This document shows positions 24,061-32,795 of a DNA stretch of 64,000 nt, piece after piece. Position numbers and translations under genes: made by a program. The notes under the pieces were generated by a model. The model made no database searches. It was not told the origin of the DNA and saw only the letters and a program-made list of their open reading frames with translations. Positions within the stretch are counted from its first letter, which is position 1, and each line of letters starts with the position of its first letter. The stretch spans positions 1 through 64,000 of the forward strand of contig NZ_JALBYU010000014.1 of assembly GCF_029963765.1 (NCBI RefSeq), given 5' to 3'. This DNA comes from Pseudomonas sp. UYIF39 (GTDB taxonomy: Bacteria > Pseudomonadota > Gammaproteobacteria > Pseudomonadales > Pseudomonadaceae).

Positions 24061-26121
24061 ATGGCTTTCGAAGCAATGTTCCAGCCGATCCAGATCGGCA
24101 AACTGACCATCCGCAACCGCGTGCTCAGCACCGCGCACGCCGAGGTCTATGCCACCGACGGCGGCATGACCACCGACCGGTACGTCAAGTATTACGAAGA
24201 GAAAGCCAAGGGCGGGATCGGCCTGGCGATTTGCGGCGGCTCCTCCAGTGTGGCCATCGACAGCCCGCAAGGCTGGTGGAAGTCGGTCAACCTGGCCGAC
24301 GACCGGATCATTCCGCACTTCCAGAACCTGGCCGATGCCATGCACAAGCATGGCGCCAAGATCATGATCCAGATTACCCACATGGGCCGTCGTTCCCGCT
24401 GGGACGGCGAGCATTGGCCAACCCTGCTGTCGCCGTCGGGCATCCGTGAACCGGTGCACCGCGCGACCTGCAAAACCATCGAGCCGGAAGAAATCTGGCG
24501 GGTGATCGGCAACTACGCCACCGCGGCTGGCCGCGCCAAGGCTGGTGGTCTGGACGGCGTCGAACTGTCGGCCGTGCACCAGCACATGATCGACCAGTTC
24601 TGGAGCCCTCGCGTCAACAAACGTACCGACGAATGGGGCGGCAGCTTCGAGAACCGTATGCGTTTTGGCCTGGAAGTCCTTAAAGCGGTGCGCAAGGAAG
24701 TCGGCCCGGACTTCTGCGTCGGCATTCGTCTGTGCGGTGATGAATTCCACCCGGACGGCTTGTCCCACGAGGACATGAAGCAGATCGCCAAGTACTACGA
24801 CGACACCGGCATGATCGACTTCATCGGCGTGGTGGGTTCGGGTTGCGACACCCACAACACCCTGGCCAACGTAATTCCGAACATGAGTTATCCACCGGAG
24901 CCATTCCTGCACTTGGCCGCCGGTATCAAGGAAGTGGTCAAGGCCCCTGTTTTGCATGCGCAGAACATCAAGGACCCGAACCAGGCGACCCGGATTCTGG
25001 AAGGTGGTTACGTGGACATGGTCGGCATGACCCGCGCCCACATCGCCGACCCGCACCTGATCGCCAAGATCAAAATGGGCCAGGTCGACCAGATCAAACA
25101 ATGCGTCGGCGCCAACTACTGCATCGACCGTCAATACCAGGGCCTGGACGTCTTGTGCATCCAGAACGCCGCGACCTCCCGTGAATACATGGGCGTGCCG
25201 CACATCATCGAGAAGTCGACCGGTGTGAAGCGCAAGGTTGTGGTGGTCGGTGCCGGCCCTGCCGGGATGGAAGCCGCTCGCGTCTCCGCCGAACGTGGCC
25301 ACGACGTGACCCTGTTCGAGAAGAAAGAATTCATCGGCGGGCAGATCACCACCGCTTCGAAAGCCCCGCAACGGGACCAGATCGCCGGTATTACCCGCTG
25401 GTTCCAGCTGGAATTGGCGCGTTTGAAAGTCGACCTGCGCCTGGGCGTGGCGGCCGATACGGCAACCATCCTCGACCTGCGTCCGGACGTGGTGGTGCTC
25501 GCCGTCGGCGGCCATCCATTCCTGGAGCAGAACGAGCACTGGGGCGCGGCTGAAGGCCTGGTGGTCAGCAGCTGGGACATCCTCGATGGCAAGGTCGCAC
25601 CGGGCAAGAACGTGCTGGTCTACGACACCATCTGCGAGTTCACCGGGATGTCGACCGCCGACTTCCTCGCCGACAAGGGCAGCCAGGTCGAGATCGTCAC
25701 TGACGACATCAAACCGGGTGTGGCGATTGGCGGCACCTCGTTCCCGACCTACTACCGCAGCATGTACCCGAAAGAAGTGATCATGACCGGGGACATGATG
25801 CTGGAGAAGGTCTACCGCGAAGGCGACAAGCTGGTGGCGGTGCTGGAAAACGAATACACCGGCGCCAAAGAGGAGCGGGTGGTGGACCAGGTCGTCGTCG
25901 AAAACGGCGTGCGTCCGGACGAAGAAATCTATTACGCGCTGAAGGAAGCGTCGCGCAACAAAGGCCAGATGGACATCGAGGCCCTGTTCGCGATCAAGCC
26001 GCAACCTTCGCTGAGCCAACCGGGCGACGGCTACTTACTGTTCCGCATCGGCGACTGCGTGGCGCAGCGCAATACCCACGCGGCGATCTACGACGCGCTG
26101 CGGCTCTGTAAGGATTTCTAA
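24061..26121 (+). CDS. dgcA: Dimethylglycine demethylase, flavin subunit
   Basis: Oxidative demethylation of dimethylglycine to sarcosine, together with DgcB. The 686-residue protein is of the trimethylamine-dehydrogenase/Old Yellow Enzyme type: FMN TIM barrel (about 1-370), then FAD/NAD domain with VVGAGPAGMEAAR (about 397-409) and a second nucleotide fold. In the iron-sulphur loop the pattern is Cys348-x5-Cys354-x11-Cys366, with Ala351 where trimethylamine dehydrogenase has its second cluster cysteine. The cluster may therefore be absent or altered. It is followed, after a REPIN, by dgcB and an ETF pair that take the electrons. Confidence 0.93.
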   Translation: MAFEAMFQPIQIGKLTIRNRVLSTAHAEVYATDGGMTTDRYVKYYEEKAKGGIGLAICGGSSSVAIDSPQGWWKSVNLADDRIIPHFQNLADAMHKHGAKIMIQITHMGRRSRWDGEHWPTLLSPSGIREPVHRATCKTIEPEEIWRVIGNYATAAGRAKAGGLDGVELSAVHQHMIDQFWSPRVNKRTDEWGGSFENRMRFGLEVLKAVRKEVGPDFCVGIRLCGDEFHPDGLSHEDMKQIAKYYDDTGMIDFIGVVGSGCDTHNTLANVIPNMSYPPEPFLHLAAGIKEVVKAPVLHAQNIKDPNQATRILEGGYVDMVGMTRAHIADPHLIAKIKMGQVDQIKQCVGANYCIDRQYQGLDVLCIQNAATSREYMGVPHIIEKSTGVKRKVVVVGAGPAGMEAARVSAERGHDVTLFEKKEFIGGQITTASKAPQRDQIAGITRWFQLELARLKVDLRLGVAADTATILDLRPDVVVLAVGGHPFLEQNEHWGAAEGLVVSSWDILDGKVAPGKNVLVYDTICEFTGMSTADFLADKGSQVEIVTDDIKPGVAIGGTSFPTYYRSMYPKEVIMTGDMMLEKVYREGDKLVAVLENEYTGAKEERVVDQVVVENGVRPDEEIYYALKEASRNKGQMDIEALFAIKPQPSLSQPGDGYLLFRIGDCVAQRNTHAAIYDALRLCKDF

Positions 26122-26136
26122 CGGCTTGTGGATAAC

Positions 26137-26230
26137 CCTGTGGGAGCGAGCTTGCTCGCGAATGCAATCTGTCAGCCGACATTGATATCGACTGACCCAC
26201 CGCTTTCGCGAGCAAGCTCGCTCCCACAGG
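26137..26230. repeat. REPIN inside dgcA-dgcB gap
   Basis: TGTGGGAGCGAGCTTGCTCGCGAA and its inverted copy sit between two co-oriented, co-functional genes. An exact DnaA box (26127-26135) directly precedes it. Confidence 0.85.
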
Positions 26231-26291
26231 GATCGAGCAAGACACCCAGGTTTCTGTGCCTGCAAGACCCCAGGTCTTTGGGAGCTCCACC

Positions 26292-28241
26292 ATGTTGAAC
26301 ACCCTTCTTCCAATCCTGTTGTTCGCAGCCCTGGGCCTCGCTGCCCTTGGCGCGTTGCGGCGGGTGGCTATGTGGCGCCGAGGCCGGGCTTCGAAAGTCG
26401 ACCTGATCGGCGGCCTGTTCGCCATGCCCAAGCGCTACATGGTCGACTTGCACCACGTCGTCGCGCGGGACAAATACATCGCCAACACTCACGTCGCCAC
26501 GGCTGGCGGTGCGGTGGCGTCCATTGTGCTGGCGATCCTGGTTCACGGTTTCGGCCTGCACAATCGCATTCTCGGTGTTGCCCTGTTGATTGCCTCGGCG
26601 GTGATGTTCGTCGGTGCGATTTTCATGTTCCTGCGTCGTCGCAACCCACCGGCTCGCCTTTCCAAAGGGCCATGGATGCGCCTGCCGAAAAGCCTGTTGG
26701 CGTTCTCTGCGAGCTTCTTCCTGTTGACCCTGCCGGTCGCCGGCATCCTCCCGGAAAACTTCGGCGGTTGGGTGGTGGCTGCGATCCTCGGCGTCGGCGT
26801 GCTGTGGGGTGTTAGCGAACTGTTCTTCGGCATGACCTGGGGTGGGCCGATGAAGCACGCCTTCGCCGGTGCCCTGCACCTGGCCTGGCACCGTCGCGCC
26901 GAGCGTTTTGGCGGTGGCCGTTCCACCGGTTTGAAGCCGCTGGACCTGAACGACCCGACCGCGCCACTGGGCGTGGAAAAACCCAAGGATTTCACCTGGA
27001 ACCAACTGCTGGGCTTCGACGCCTGCGTGCAGTGCGGTAAATGCGAAGCCGCGTGCCCGGCGTTCGCTGCCGGCCAGCCGCTGAACCCGAAAAAACTGAT
27101 ACAAGACATGGTCGTTGGCCTGGCCGGTGGCACCGACGCCAAATTCGCTGGCAGCCCCTATCCAGGCAAAGCGATTGGCGAACACGCCGGTAACCCGCAT
27201 CAACCGATCGTCAACGGTCTGGTGGACGCTGAAACCTTGTGGTCGTGCACCACTTGCCGCGCTTGCGTCGAAGAATGCCCGATGATGATCGAGCACGTTG
27301 ACGCCATCGTCGACATGCGCCGCCATCTGACCCTGGAAAAAGGTGCGACACCGAACAAGGGCGCCGAGGTCCTGGAAAACCTGATCGCCACCGACAACCC
27401 TGGCGGCTTCGCCCCGGGCGGGCGGATGAACTGGGCGGCGGACTTGAACCTCAATCTGATGAGCGAGAAGAAATCCGTCGACGTGCTGTTCTGGGTCGGC
27501 GACGGTGCCTTCGACATGCGCAACCAGCGCACCTTGCGCGCCTTCGTCAAAGTGCTGAAAGCGGCCAAGGTCGACTTCGCAGTGCTGGGGCTTGAAGAGC
27601 GCGACAGCGGTGACGTGGCCCGACGTCTGGGCGACGAAGCCACCTTCCAGCTGTTGGCCAAGCGCAACATCCAGACCCTGGCCAAGTACAGCTTCAACCG
27701 CATCGTCACCTGCGATCCGCACAGCTTTCATGTGCTGAAAAACGAGTACGGCGCCTTCGACGGCAACTACCTCGTGCAGCACCACAGCACCTTCATGGCG
27801 GAAATCATTGGCGCTGGCGCCCTGAACCTCGGCCAGCACAAAGGCAGCAGCGTGACTTATCACGATCCGTGCTACCTCGGCCGCTACAACGGCGAATACG
27901 AGGCGCCGCGTGAAGTGCTGCGCGCCCTGGGTATCGAGATCAAGGAAATGCAACGCTCCGGTTTCCGCTCGCGCTGCTGTGGCGGTGGTGGCGGTGCGCC
28001 GATCACCGACATTCCGGGCAAGCAACGGATCCCCGACATGCGCATGGAAGACATCCGCGAAACCGGTGCCGAACTGGTGGCCGTGGGTTGTCCACAGTGC
28101 ACCGCGATGCTCGAAGGCGTGGTCGAACCTCGACCGCTGATCAAGGACATCGCCGAGCTGGTGGCGGACGCGTTGCTCGAAGACGCTGCCCCGAGCAAGC
28201 CGACCAAACCGGCCCAACGTGAACCTGCGGAGGCCCACTGA
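26292..28241 (+). CDS. dgcB: Dimethylglycine demethylase, iron-sulphur membrane subunit
   Basis: A 649-residue partner of DgcA carrying electrons away. The N-terminal quarter has several hydrophobic segments (about 1-25, 70-115, 130-180), then two ferredoxin-type [4Fe-4S] motifs, CVQCGKCEAACP (from Cys245) and CTTCRACVEECP (from Cys319), and a C-terminal CCG/heterodisulfide-reductase-D-like part (YHDPCYLGRYN, RCCGGGGG near 562). The start at 26292 (MLNTLLPILLF) is preferred because it opens the first membrane helix. Its stop overlaps the next ATG by 1 nt (TGATG). Confidence 0.92.
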   Translation: MLNTLLPILLFAALGLAALGALRRVAMWRRGRASKVDLIGGLFAMPKRYMVDLHHVVARDKYIANTHVATAGGAVASIVLAILVHGFGLHNRILGVALLIASAVMFVGAIFMFLRRRNPPARLSKGPWMRLPKSLLAFSASFFLLTLPVAGILPENFGGWVVAAILGVGVLWGVSELFFGMTWGGPMKHAFAGALHLAWHRRAERFGGGRSTGLKPLDLNDPTAPLGVEKPKDFTWNQLLGFDACVQCGKCEAACPAFAAGQPLNPKKLIQDMVVGLAGGTDAKFAGSPYPGKAIGEHAGNPHQPIVNGLVDAETLWSCTTCRACVEECPMMIEHVDAIVDMRRHLTLEKGATPNKGAEVLENLIATDNPGGFAPGGRMNWAADLNLNLMSEKKSVDVLFWVGDGAFDMRNQRTLRAFVKVLKAAKVDFAVLGLEERDSGDVARRLGDEATFQLLAKRNIQTLAKYSFNRIVTCDPHSFHVLKNEYGAFDGNYLVQHHSTFMAEIIGAGALNLGQHKGSSVTYHDPCYLGRYNGEYEAPREVLRALGIEIKEMQRSGFRSRCCGGGGGAPITDIPGKQRIPDMRMEDIRETGAELVAVGCPQCTAMLEGVVEPRPLIKDIAELVADALLEDAAPSKPTKPAQREPAEAH

Positions 28242-29461
28242 TGAGCGACATTATCCGCCGCGACCCACGCGCCGAATGGATCGCCCGTAACCGCTTGCAC
28301 CCGCTGCACGCGGCCATGCAACCGGCGCAACACAGCTGGATGGGGCCTAACGGTGTCATCCGCAAGAACCTGCACGGCATCGGTTTTATCGGCCCCAACG
28401 GCATCAAACGCATTGACCGCAGCGGCGCTCAGCAGGGCGGGGCGACCAAACGCACTGCTGCGGTTGAAGTGCAATTGCCGCTGCATCAAGTGCCTGCACC
28501 TGCGTTTTACATCAGCGTAGTGCCGGACATGGTCGGTGGCCGCTTGAGCAGCCACGATCGCGACTTGCTGGGCCTGGCTCACCAATTGGCCGGCAAGGAC
28601 GGCGCGGTGTTGGCCGTGGTGTTTGGCGAGCACAAGGAAAACGCATTTGCTACGGCGGGCGTCGATCGCTTGCTGGTGCTGGATGGCGAAGAATTCAGCG
28701 GTTATGCACAGGAACAAAGGGTCCAGGGCCTGCGGGCTGTGGATAACCAGTTCAGCCCGCGTCACTGGCTGCTGCCGGACAGCCGCAGCGGCGGTGGTGA
28801 ATTGGGTCGACGCTTTGCCGCCGCACTGGGCGAACGCCCGGCCACGCGGGTGTGGCAGGTCAAGGATCAGGAATGCATCGGCCGCGCCGGTGCCGGTTTG
28901 CAAGACCTTGCGCGCCCAGTGGCACGCTTGATTCTGGCTGCCGTCGAATGCGCAGAACCGGTCAGCGAAACCCGTCACGAAGCCTTGCCGGTGGAGTTAT
29001 CCACAGCCGTGGCCCGCAGTCTCTCGCGCATCGAGGATTTGGGCGCGGTGGCGGTGGACCCGGCGGCGATTCCGATGGCCGAAGCCGAGTTCATCTTCTC
29101 CGGCGGCAACGGGGTCAAGGACTGGGGACTTTTCCACAGGACCGCCGAAGCGTTGGGCGCTACCGAAGGCGCCTCTCGAGTGGCGGTGGACGATGGCTTC
29201 ATGGCCCGCGACCGTCAGGTTGGCGCGTCCGGCACCTGGGTCACCGCGCGGGTTTACGTGGCGGTGGGGATTTCCGGGGCGATCCAGCACCTGCAAGGCA
29301 TCGGTGCCTGCGACAAGGTGGTGGCGATCAACCTCGATCCTGGCTGCGACATGATCAAACGGGCCGACCTGTCGGTGATCGGCGAAAGTGCCGAGATTCT
29401 TCAAGCCTTGATCGATGCGGTAGAGGCTTACCGAAATGAAGCCAAGCGCGATGCGGCTTAA
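28241..29461 (+). CDS. Electron transfer flavoprotein alpha subunit, betaine-catabolism specific
   Basis: A 406-residue ETF alpha-type protein. The C-terminal FAD domain is clear: FSGGNGVKDWGLFHRTAEAL (about 287-306), VDDGFMARDRQVGASG (about 317-332), GISGAIQHLQGI and AINLDPGCDMIKRADLSVIG (about 363-382). The N-terminal 90 residues are longer and poorly conserved relative to housekeeping ETF alpha. It should accept electrons from dimethylglycine (and possibly sarcosine) oxidation. Unusually, its coding sequence carries four DnaA-box-type sequences, three of them on the TTATNCACA consensus (28702, 28738, 28997) and one with a single mismatch (about 29128). Confidence 0.88.
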   Translation: MSDIIRRDPRAEWIARNRLHPLHAAMQPAQHSWMGPNGVIRKNLHGIGFIGPNGIKRIDRSGAQQGGATKRTAAVEVQLPLHQVPAPAFYISVVPDMVGGRLSSHDRDLLGLAHQLAGKDGAVLAVVFGEHKENAFATAGVDRLLVLDGEEFSGYAQEQRVQGLRAVDNQFSPRHWLLPDSRSGGGELGRRFAAALGERPATRVWQVKDQECIGRAGAGLQDLARPVARLILAAVECAEPVSETRHEALPVELSTAVARSLSRIEDLGAVAVDPAAIPMAEAEFIFSGGNGVKDWGLFHRTAEALGATEGASRVAVDDGFMARDRQVGASGTWVTARVYVAVGISGAIQHLQGIGACDKVVAINLDPGCDMIKRADLSVIGESAEILQALIDAVEAYRNEAKRDAA

Positions 29462-29476
29462 GGGAAGGAAAGGGTT

Positions 29477-30247
29477 ATGAGCACGAAAATCATCAGCCTG
29501 GTGTCCATCGGCGCGCACCCGACCTCTGGCCGGCCACGTCGTGCGGAGCAGGATGCGCGGGCGGTGGAGCTGGGCCTGCAGCTGGCTGGGGATAACCTGC
29601 AAGTGCTGCATGCCGGCGACGTCACGGAACCGGCGTTGCGCGCTTATTTGGGCATGGGCCTGGAACAGCTGCACGTGCTTGAACAACCTTCAGGCGCCGA
29701 TGCACTGCCGGCATTGACCGCGTATTTGCGTGACGCCGGGGCGCAGGTCGTGCTGACCGGCAGCCAGGCGGAAACCGGCGAAGGCTCGGGCATGCTGCCG
29801 TTCTTGCTGGCCGAAAGCCTGGGCTGGCCGCTGGTAGTCGGGCTGGCTCAAGTTGAATCCATCGACGGTAATTCAGCGCTGGTGCTGCAAGCCTTGCCGC
29901 GCGGTCAGCGCCGTCGCCTGAAAGTGCGACTGCCGTTTCTTGCGACTGTGGATAACGCCGCGCCGAAGCCTCGGCAGAGCGCCTACGGCCCGGCCCGACG
30001 CGGGGTGTTGCAGGCAGATGAAGTCGAAGTGATCGACGATGAACTGCTGGCGGTCGCCACCCTGCAACCGGCCAAGCCACGGCCTAAACGCTTGAAGGTG
30101 ATCAAGGCCAAGAGCGGCGCGGACCGGATGAAAGCTGCGACGGCCAAAGCCAGCGGTGGGGGCGGGCAGGTGCTTAAAGGGTTGAGCGCCGAGGCTGGGG
30201 CTGAGGCGATTCTCAAGTTACTGATCGAAGAAGGCGTGGTCCGCTAG
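29477..30247 (+). CDS. Electron transfer flavoprotein beta subunit, betaine-catabolism specific
   Basis: A 256-residue ETF beta-like protein (VSIGAHPTSGRPRRAEQDARA near the start; GSQAETGEGSGMLPFLLAESLGWP about 95-118; the internal stretch RRRLKVRLPFLATV). It partners the alpha subunit 15 bp upstream, with AAGGAAAGGG before the ATG. The C terminus is lysine- and alanine-rich (LKVIKAKSGADRMKAATAKA), an odd tail compared with housekeeping ETF beta. It ends the dgc operon. Confidence 0.86.
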   Translation: MSTKIISLVSIGAHPTSGRPRRAEQDARAVELGLQLAGDNLQVLHAGDVTEPALRAYLGMGLEQLHVLEQPSGADALPALTAYLRDAGAQVVLTGSQAETGEGSGMLPFLLAESLGWPLVVGLAQVESIDGNSALVLQALPRGQRRRLKVRLPFLATVDNAAPKPRQSAYGPARRGVLQADEVEVIDDELLAVATLQPAKPRPKRLKVIKAKSGADRMKAATAKASGGGGQVLKGLSAEAGAEAILKLLIEEGVVR

Positions 30248-30268
30248 CGGTCCTGTGGGGGCAGGTAA

Positions 30269-30835
30269 ATGGCAGTAGAGTTTCGTTCGGCTCTGCGCAG
30301 TGATGCGCGGGAGATTGCTCGCTTGTTTCAGATTTCATCAGAAGGCGCTGCGGATTACATCTGGAGCCAACTGGCGCAACCCGGTCAAGATCTACTGGAC
30401 GTGGGCGCCAGTCGGTATGCCCGTGAAGGCGTGGATTTTTCCTGGCAGAACTGCCTCATTGCCGAGGCACAGGGCAACGTCATTGGCATGATGCACTGCT
30501 ACGTGATGCGTCACGATCCGCTGGCGCCTCCAGTGACCGATCCGGTCCTGGCGCCGTATGCCAGGATGGAAATCCCCGACACCCTCTACATTTCCAGCCT
30601 GGCGCTGCATGAAGGCTGGCGAAATCGGGGCCTGGGCAAGCAATTCCTCGCCTACGCTTACGACCGCGCCAACCAGCTTGGGCTCAATGGCTTGAGCCTG
30701 ATCGACTACGCCGCCAACACCGGCGCCCACCGGTTTTACGAGCGACATGGCTTTCGTGTCGTCGATACCTGCCAAATCACGCCCCATCCGATGATTCGGG
30801 TCACGGGGGAGGCGTATCTGATGTATAGGCCCTAG
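30269..30835 (+). CDS. GNAT-family N-acetyltransferase
   Basis: A 188-residue acetyl-CoA-dependent acetyltransferase. The acetyl-CoA loop is visible as EGWRNRGLGKQFLAYAYDRA (about 112-131), with the preceding beta strand LYISSLALH and the later SLIDYAANTGAHRFYERHGF (about 142-161), the classic GNAT C-terminal motif. It begins 21 bp after the ETF beta stop with a GGGGCAGG upstream. Substrate unknown; whether it belongs to the dgc transcript is unclear. Confidence 0.88.
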   Translation: MAVEFRSALRSDAREIARLFQISSEGAADYIWSQLAQPGQDLLDVGASRYAREGVDFSWQNCLIAEAQGNVIGMMHCYVMRHDPLAPPVTDPVLAPYARMEIPDTLYISSLALHEGWRNRGLGKQFLAYAYDRANQLGLNGLSLIDYAANTGAHRFYERHGFRVVDTCQITPHPMIRVTGEAYLMYRP

Positions 30836-30914
30836 TGAGCTACATTTCTCTATGAGCTGCTCAGGATTGCCGCAGCGCTAGTTCATAAAACTCGTTTTCA
30901 AGAATGGGTTGGAC

Positions 30915-32114
30915 ATGAAAGCGGTCAGTCGGCGTGAAGCATGTCTGTTCTGCGGCGTGAATTTAAAGTCGTCCCTGATGCTGCTGGCATTTTTTATGTG
31001 TGCAGCCACCAGTGCGGTGGCCGACACCCGGCTGGCAGCTCCGGATTTCTCCACATGGTTAGAATCTGAACAGGGGCAAAAAGCATCTTTGGCGCAGCTG
31101 AAACAGCAATGCGACAAGGTGTTGGATGCTGAAGACAACCTGAATTGTTCTGTGTCTGTTTTCGCCCGAATGTTCGAGGCCAAAACCGCGAACCAGCTTC
31201 CCGAATACTATCTGGCGATCAAACGTCGTCATGCTCAGGCCATCGCGAATGACCCTGAGCTCAACGCGATGTTTTCCATGTTCGGCAGCGAATCCCTCGC
31301 GACACTCAGTTCGCTCGCCGATTTCTCGGTGAAAAGAACGACGCGGCACGAAGTGCTCGTGATTCATCCCTATGCCAGTGACGGTCACGTGACTGGCGAG
31401 GTGCTGCCCTACCTCGATGTCAAAGCGGCCAATGGTGTCTCGTCGCGTTTCATTCTCGACACTGGCGCACCACAAACCCGGGTCAACGACGAAACCGCGA
31501 AGCGGATGGGAATCAGGTTATTAACCGACTCTCACTACGACTACAGCACGTTTTATGGTGAACGTGACCTGTCAGCCAAGCTCGGGATCTTTGATTCTTT
31601 AAAGATAGGCACAAGCGAGTTCAGGAATGTCCTGGTGTTTGTCAGTGACCGGGATAACTTACTGGGGCTTGATCTGATCGGTAAGTTGGGGCGTTTAAGG
31701 ATCACCCAGAAGGCCCTGGAGCTTAACGCCGAACCTGCTGCACGATGTGATTCACGAATTGACTACGAGCGTATGGACATTAATCAACGGCTGATTACTG
31801 CCGCACGCCTGGATCGTCGAGCCATGCCGGTGATTATCGACACCGGCAATGCGGATTACCTGACGTCGTCCTCGCCGGGTAACTCACCCATTCATGTCAC
31901 CGATAAGCCGCGTTCCCAAACCTTCAAGGGTGAATTGAGCCTGTCGGGCCATATCCAATCGATCGCCTACAACTACTACCCGGACTTTACGATTCCTCCG
32001 TCGTTGTTGCTGGGTAAATACGTGCCTTCGCTTTTGCTTGGGTGGGGTGCATTCAATGACCATGAGTTGAATCTGGACATCGACTCGGGCAGGTCGTGTT
32101 TCAACAGGAGCTGA
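30915..32114 (+). CDS. Aspartic-protease-like exported protein with two DTG motifs
   Basis: A 399-residue protein with an N-terminal hydrophobic export segment (about 20-36, SLMLLAFFMCAATSAVAD). There are two retropepsin-type motifs, FILDTGAPQTRV (Asp182) and VIIDTGNADYLT (Asp309), about 127 residues apart, each with strands before and after (GLDLIGKLG and LLLGWGAFND follow as partner strands). A single chain with two DTG motifs resembles the two-lobe plan of pepsins. Proteolytic activity is not shown. The ATG at 30915 has a weak ribosome site; a TTG at 30909 or the ATG at 30978 could also serve. Confidence 0.75.
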   Translation: MKAVSRREACLFCGVNLKSSLMLLAFFMCAATSAVADTRLAAPDFSTWLESEQGQKASLAQLKQQCDKVLDAEDNLNCSVSVFARMFEAKTANQLPEYYLAIKRRHAQAIANDPELNAMFSMFGSESLATLSSLADFSVKRTTRHEVLVIHPYASDGHVTGEVLPYLDVKAANGVSSRFILDTGAPQTRVNDETAKRMGIRLLTDSHYDYSTFYGERDLSAKLGIFDSLKIGTSEFRNVLVFVSDRDNLLGLDLIGKLGRLRITQKALELNAEPAARCDSRIDYERMDINQRLITAARLDRRAMPVIIDTGNADYLTSSSPGNSPIHVTDKPRSQTFKGELSLSGHIQSIAYNYYPDFTIPPSLLLGKYVPSLLLGWGAFNDHELNLDIDSGRSCFNRS

Positions 32115-32123
32115 TCGTGGTTA

Positions 32124-32281
32124 CCCACAATCCCTGTTAGCGCTTCTGTGGATAACATGTTCGCCCATCGCTACACCCCATACAAATCAAGCCCTGCGAC
32201 TCTTCGTACAAAAAACAACCAGCCTAACTTGCGGTTTTTTCAGGCTTTTTCCAGAGGATAACTTTGTACGCGAACCAATAC
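32124..32281 (+). repeat. Intergenic tandem repeat, unit 1
   Basis: First of four imperfect ~160-180-bp copies: CTGTTAGCGCTTC, then the DnaA box at 32147-32155, ATGTTCGCCCATC, a variable middle, ACAAAAAACAACCAGCC and a tail with GAGGATAACTTTG. Confidence 0.8.
32147..32155 (-). promoter_or_regulatory. DnaA box (TTATCCACA)
   Basis: Exact consensus DnaA box on the minus strand, at the conserved position of repeat unit 1. Confidence 0.75.
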
Positions 32282-32463
32282 TTGCCCCCAATCTCTGTTA
32301 GCGCATCTGTGGATAAGATGTTCGCTGTCCTCTACAGGCCATATAAACCGGGCCTATCAGGCATGTGATCAAAAAACGACCAAATCATCGTTTTAAATCG
32401 ATAAACCTCACGCAAATCCCGATTTATCGCGTCTTCCGACGGTTTTCCACAGATCTGGCCAAG
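32282..32463 (+). repeat. Intergenic tandem repeat, unit 2
   Basis: Second copy: TTGCCCCCAATCTCTGTTAG, the DnaA box at 32308-32316, GATGTTCGCTGTCCTCTACA, GATCAAAAAACGACCAAATC, then a tail with TTTTCCACAG. Confidence 0.85.
32308..32316 (-). promoter_or_regulatory. DnaA box (TTATCCACA)
   Basis: Exact consensus on the minus strand, in repeat unit 2, 161 bp after the box of unit 1. Confidence 0.75.
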
Positions 32464-32645
32464 TTGCCCCCAAAGTCTGTTGGCGCTTCTGTGGATAAGG
32501 TGTTCGCCATCCTCTGCAAGCCACGTATAACGTGCCTTACAAGATTTCGATCAAAAAACAACCAATCGCTGTTCAAAACCCTGCTTCTGGATAAGTCACG
32601 GATTTTCTTCAGTTTCTGTGGAGAAAGTTTTTCGTAAATCCGCAC
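32464..32645 (+). repeat. Intergenic tandem repeat, unit 3
   Basis: Third copy: TTGCCCCCAAAGTCTGTTGG, the DnaA box at 32490-32498, GGTGTTCGCCATCCTCTGCA, GATCAAAAAACAACCAATCG, then a tail with TTTCTGTGGAGAAAG. Same length as unit 2 (182 bp). Confidence 0.85.
32490..32498 (-). promoter_or_regulatory. DnaA box (TTATCCACA)
   Basis: Exact consensus on the minus strand, in repeat unit 3, 182 bp after the box of unit 2. Confidence 0.75.
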
Positions 32646-32760
32646 TTGTCCCCATTTGCTGTGGGCGAAGTTGTGGATAACTTGTTCGCGAACCTCTACA
32701 GCCCCATGCCAGCGGCAGCTCTAAAGCGATTGATCGAAATTTGAACAATAAAAAACCGCG
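32646..32760 (+). repeat. Intergenic tandem repeat, unit 4 (partial)
   Basis: Fourth, shorter copy: TTGTCCCCATTTGCTGTGGG, the DnaA box at 32672-32680, CTTGTTCGCGAACCTCTACA and a diverged GATTGATCGAAATTTGAAC end that runs into the terminator after gbcA. Confidence 0.75.
32672..32680 (-). promoter_or_regulatory. DnaA box (TTATCCACA)
   Basis: Exact consensus on the minus strand, in repeat unit 4, 182 bp after the box of unit 3. Confidence 0.75.
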
Positions 32761-32780
32761 AAACATGTTCGCGGTTTTTT
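32750..32780. terminator. Bidirectional terminator after gbcA
   Basis: AAAAAACCGCGAA-ACATG-TTCGCGGTTTTTT. The stem plus T-run works on both strands; it ends gbcA (minus) and would stop any plus-strand transcript from the repeat array. Confidence 0.88.
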
Positions 32781-32795
32781 GTCTCAGCGGATCGG

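Noticed and set aside
22357..26019. 1220-codon open frame opposite the dipeptidase, DUF5943 and dgcA genes
   Set aside because: It crosses three real genes and an intergenic repeat on the other strand, with no domain or start signal.
32124..32760. CRISPR array in the 32.1-32.8 kb gap
   Set aside because: Units are 160-180 bp and imperfect throughout; there are no 28-37-bp identical repeats with unique spacers, and no cas genes.
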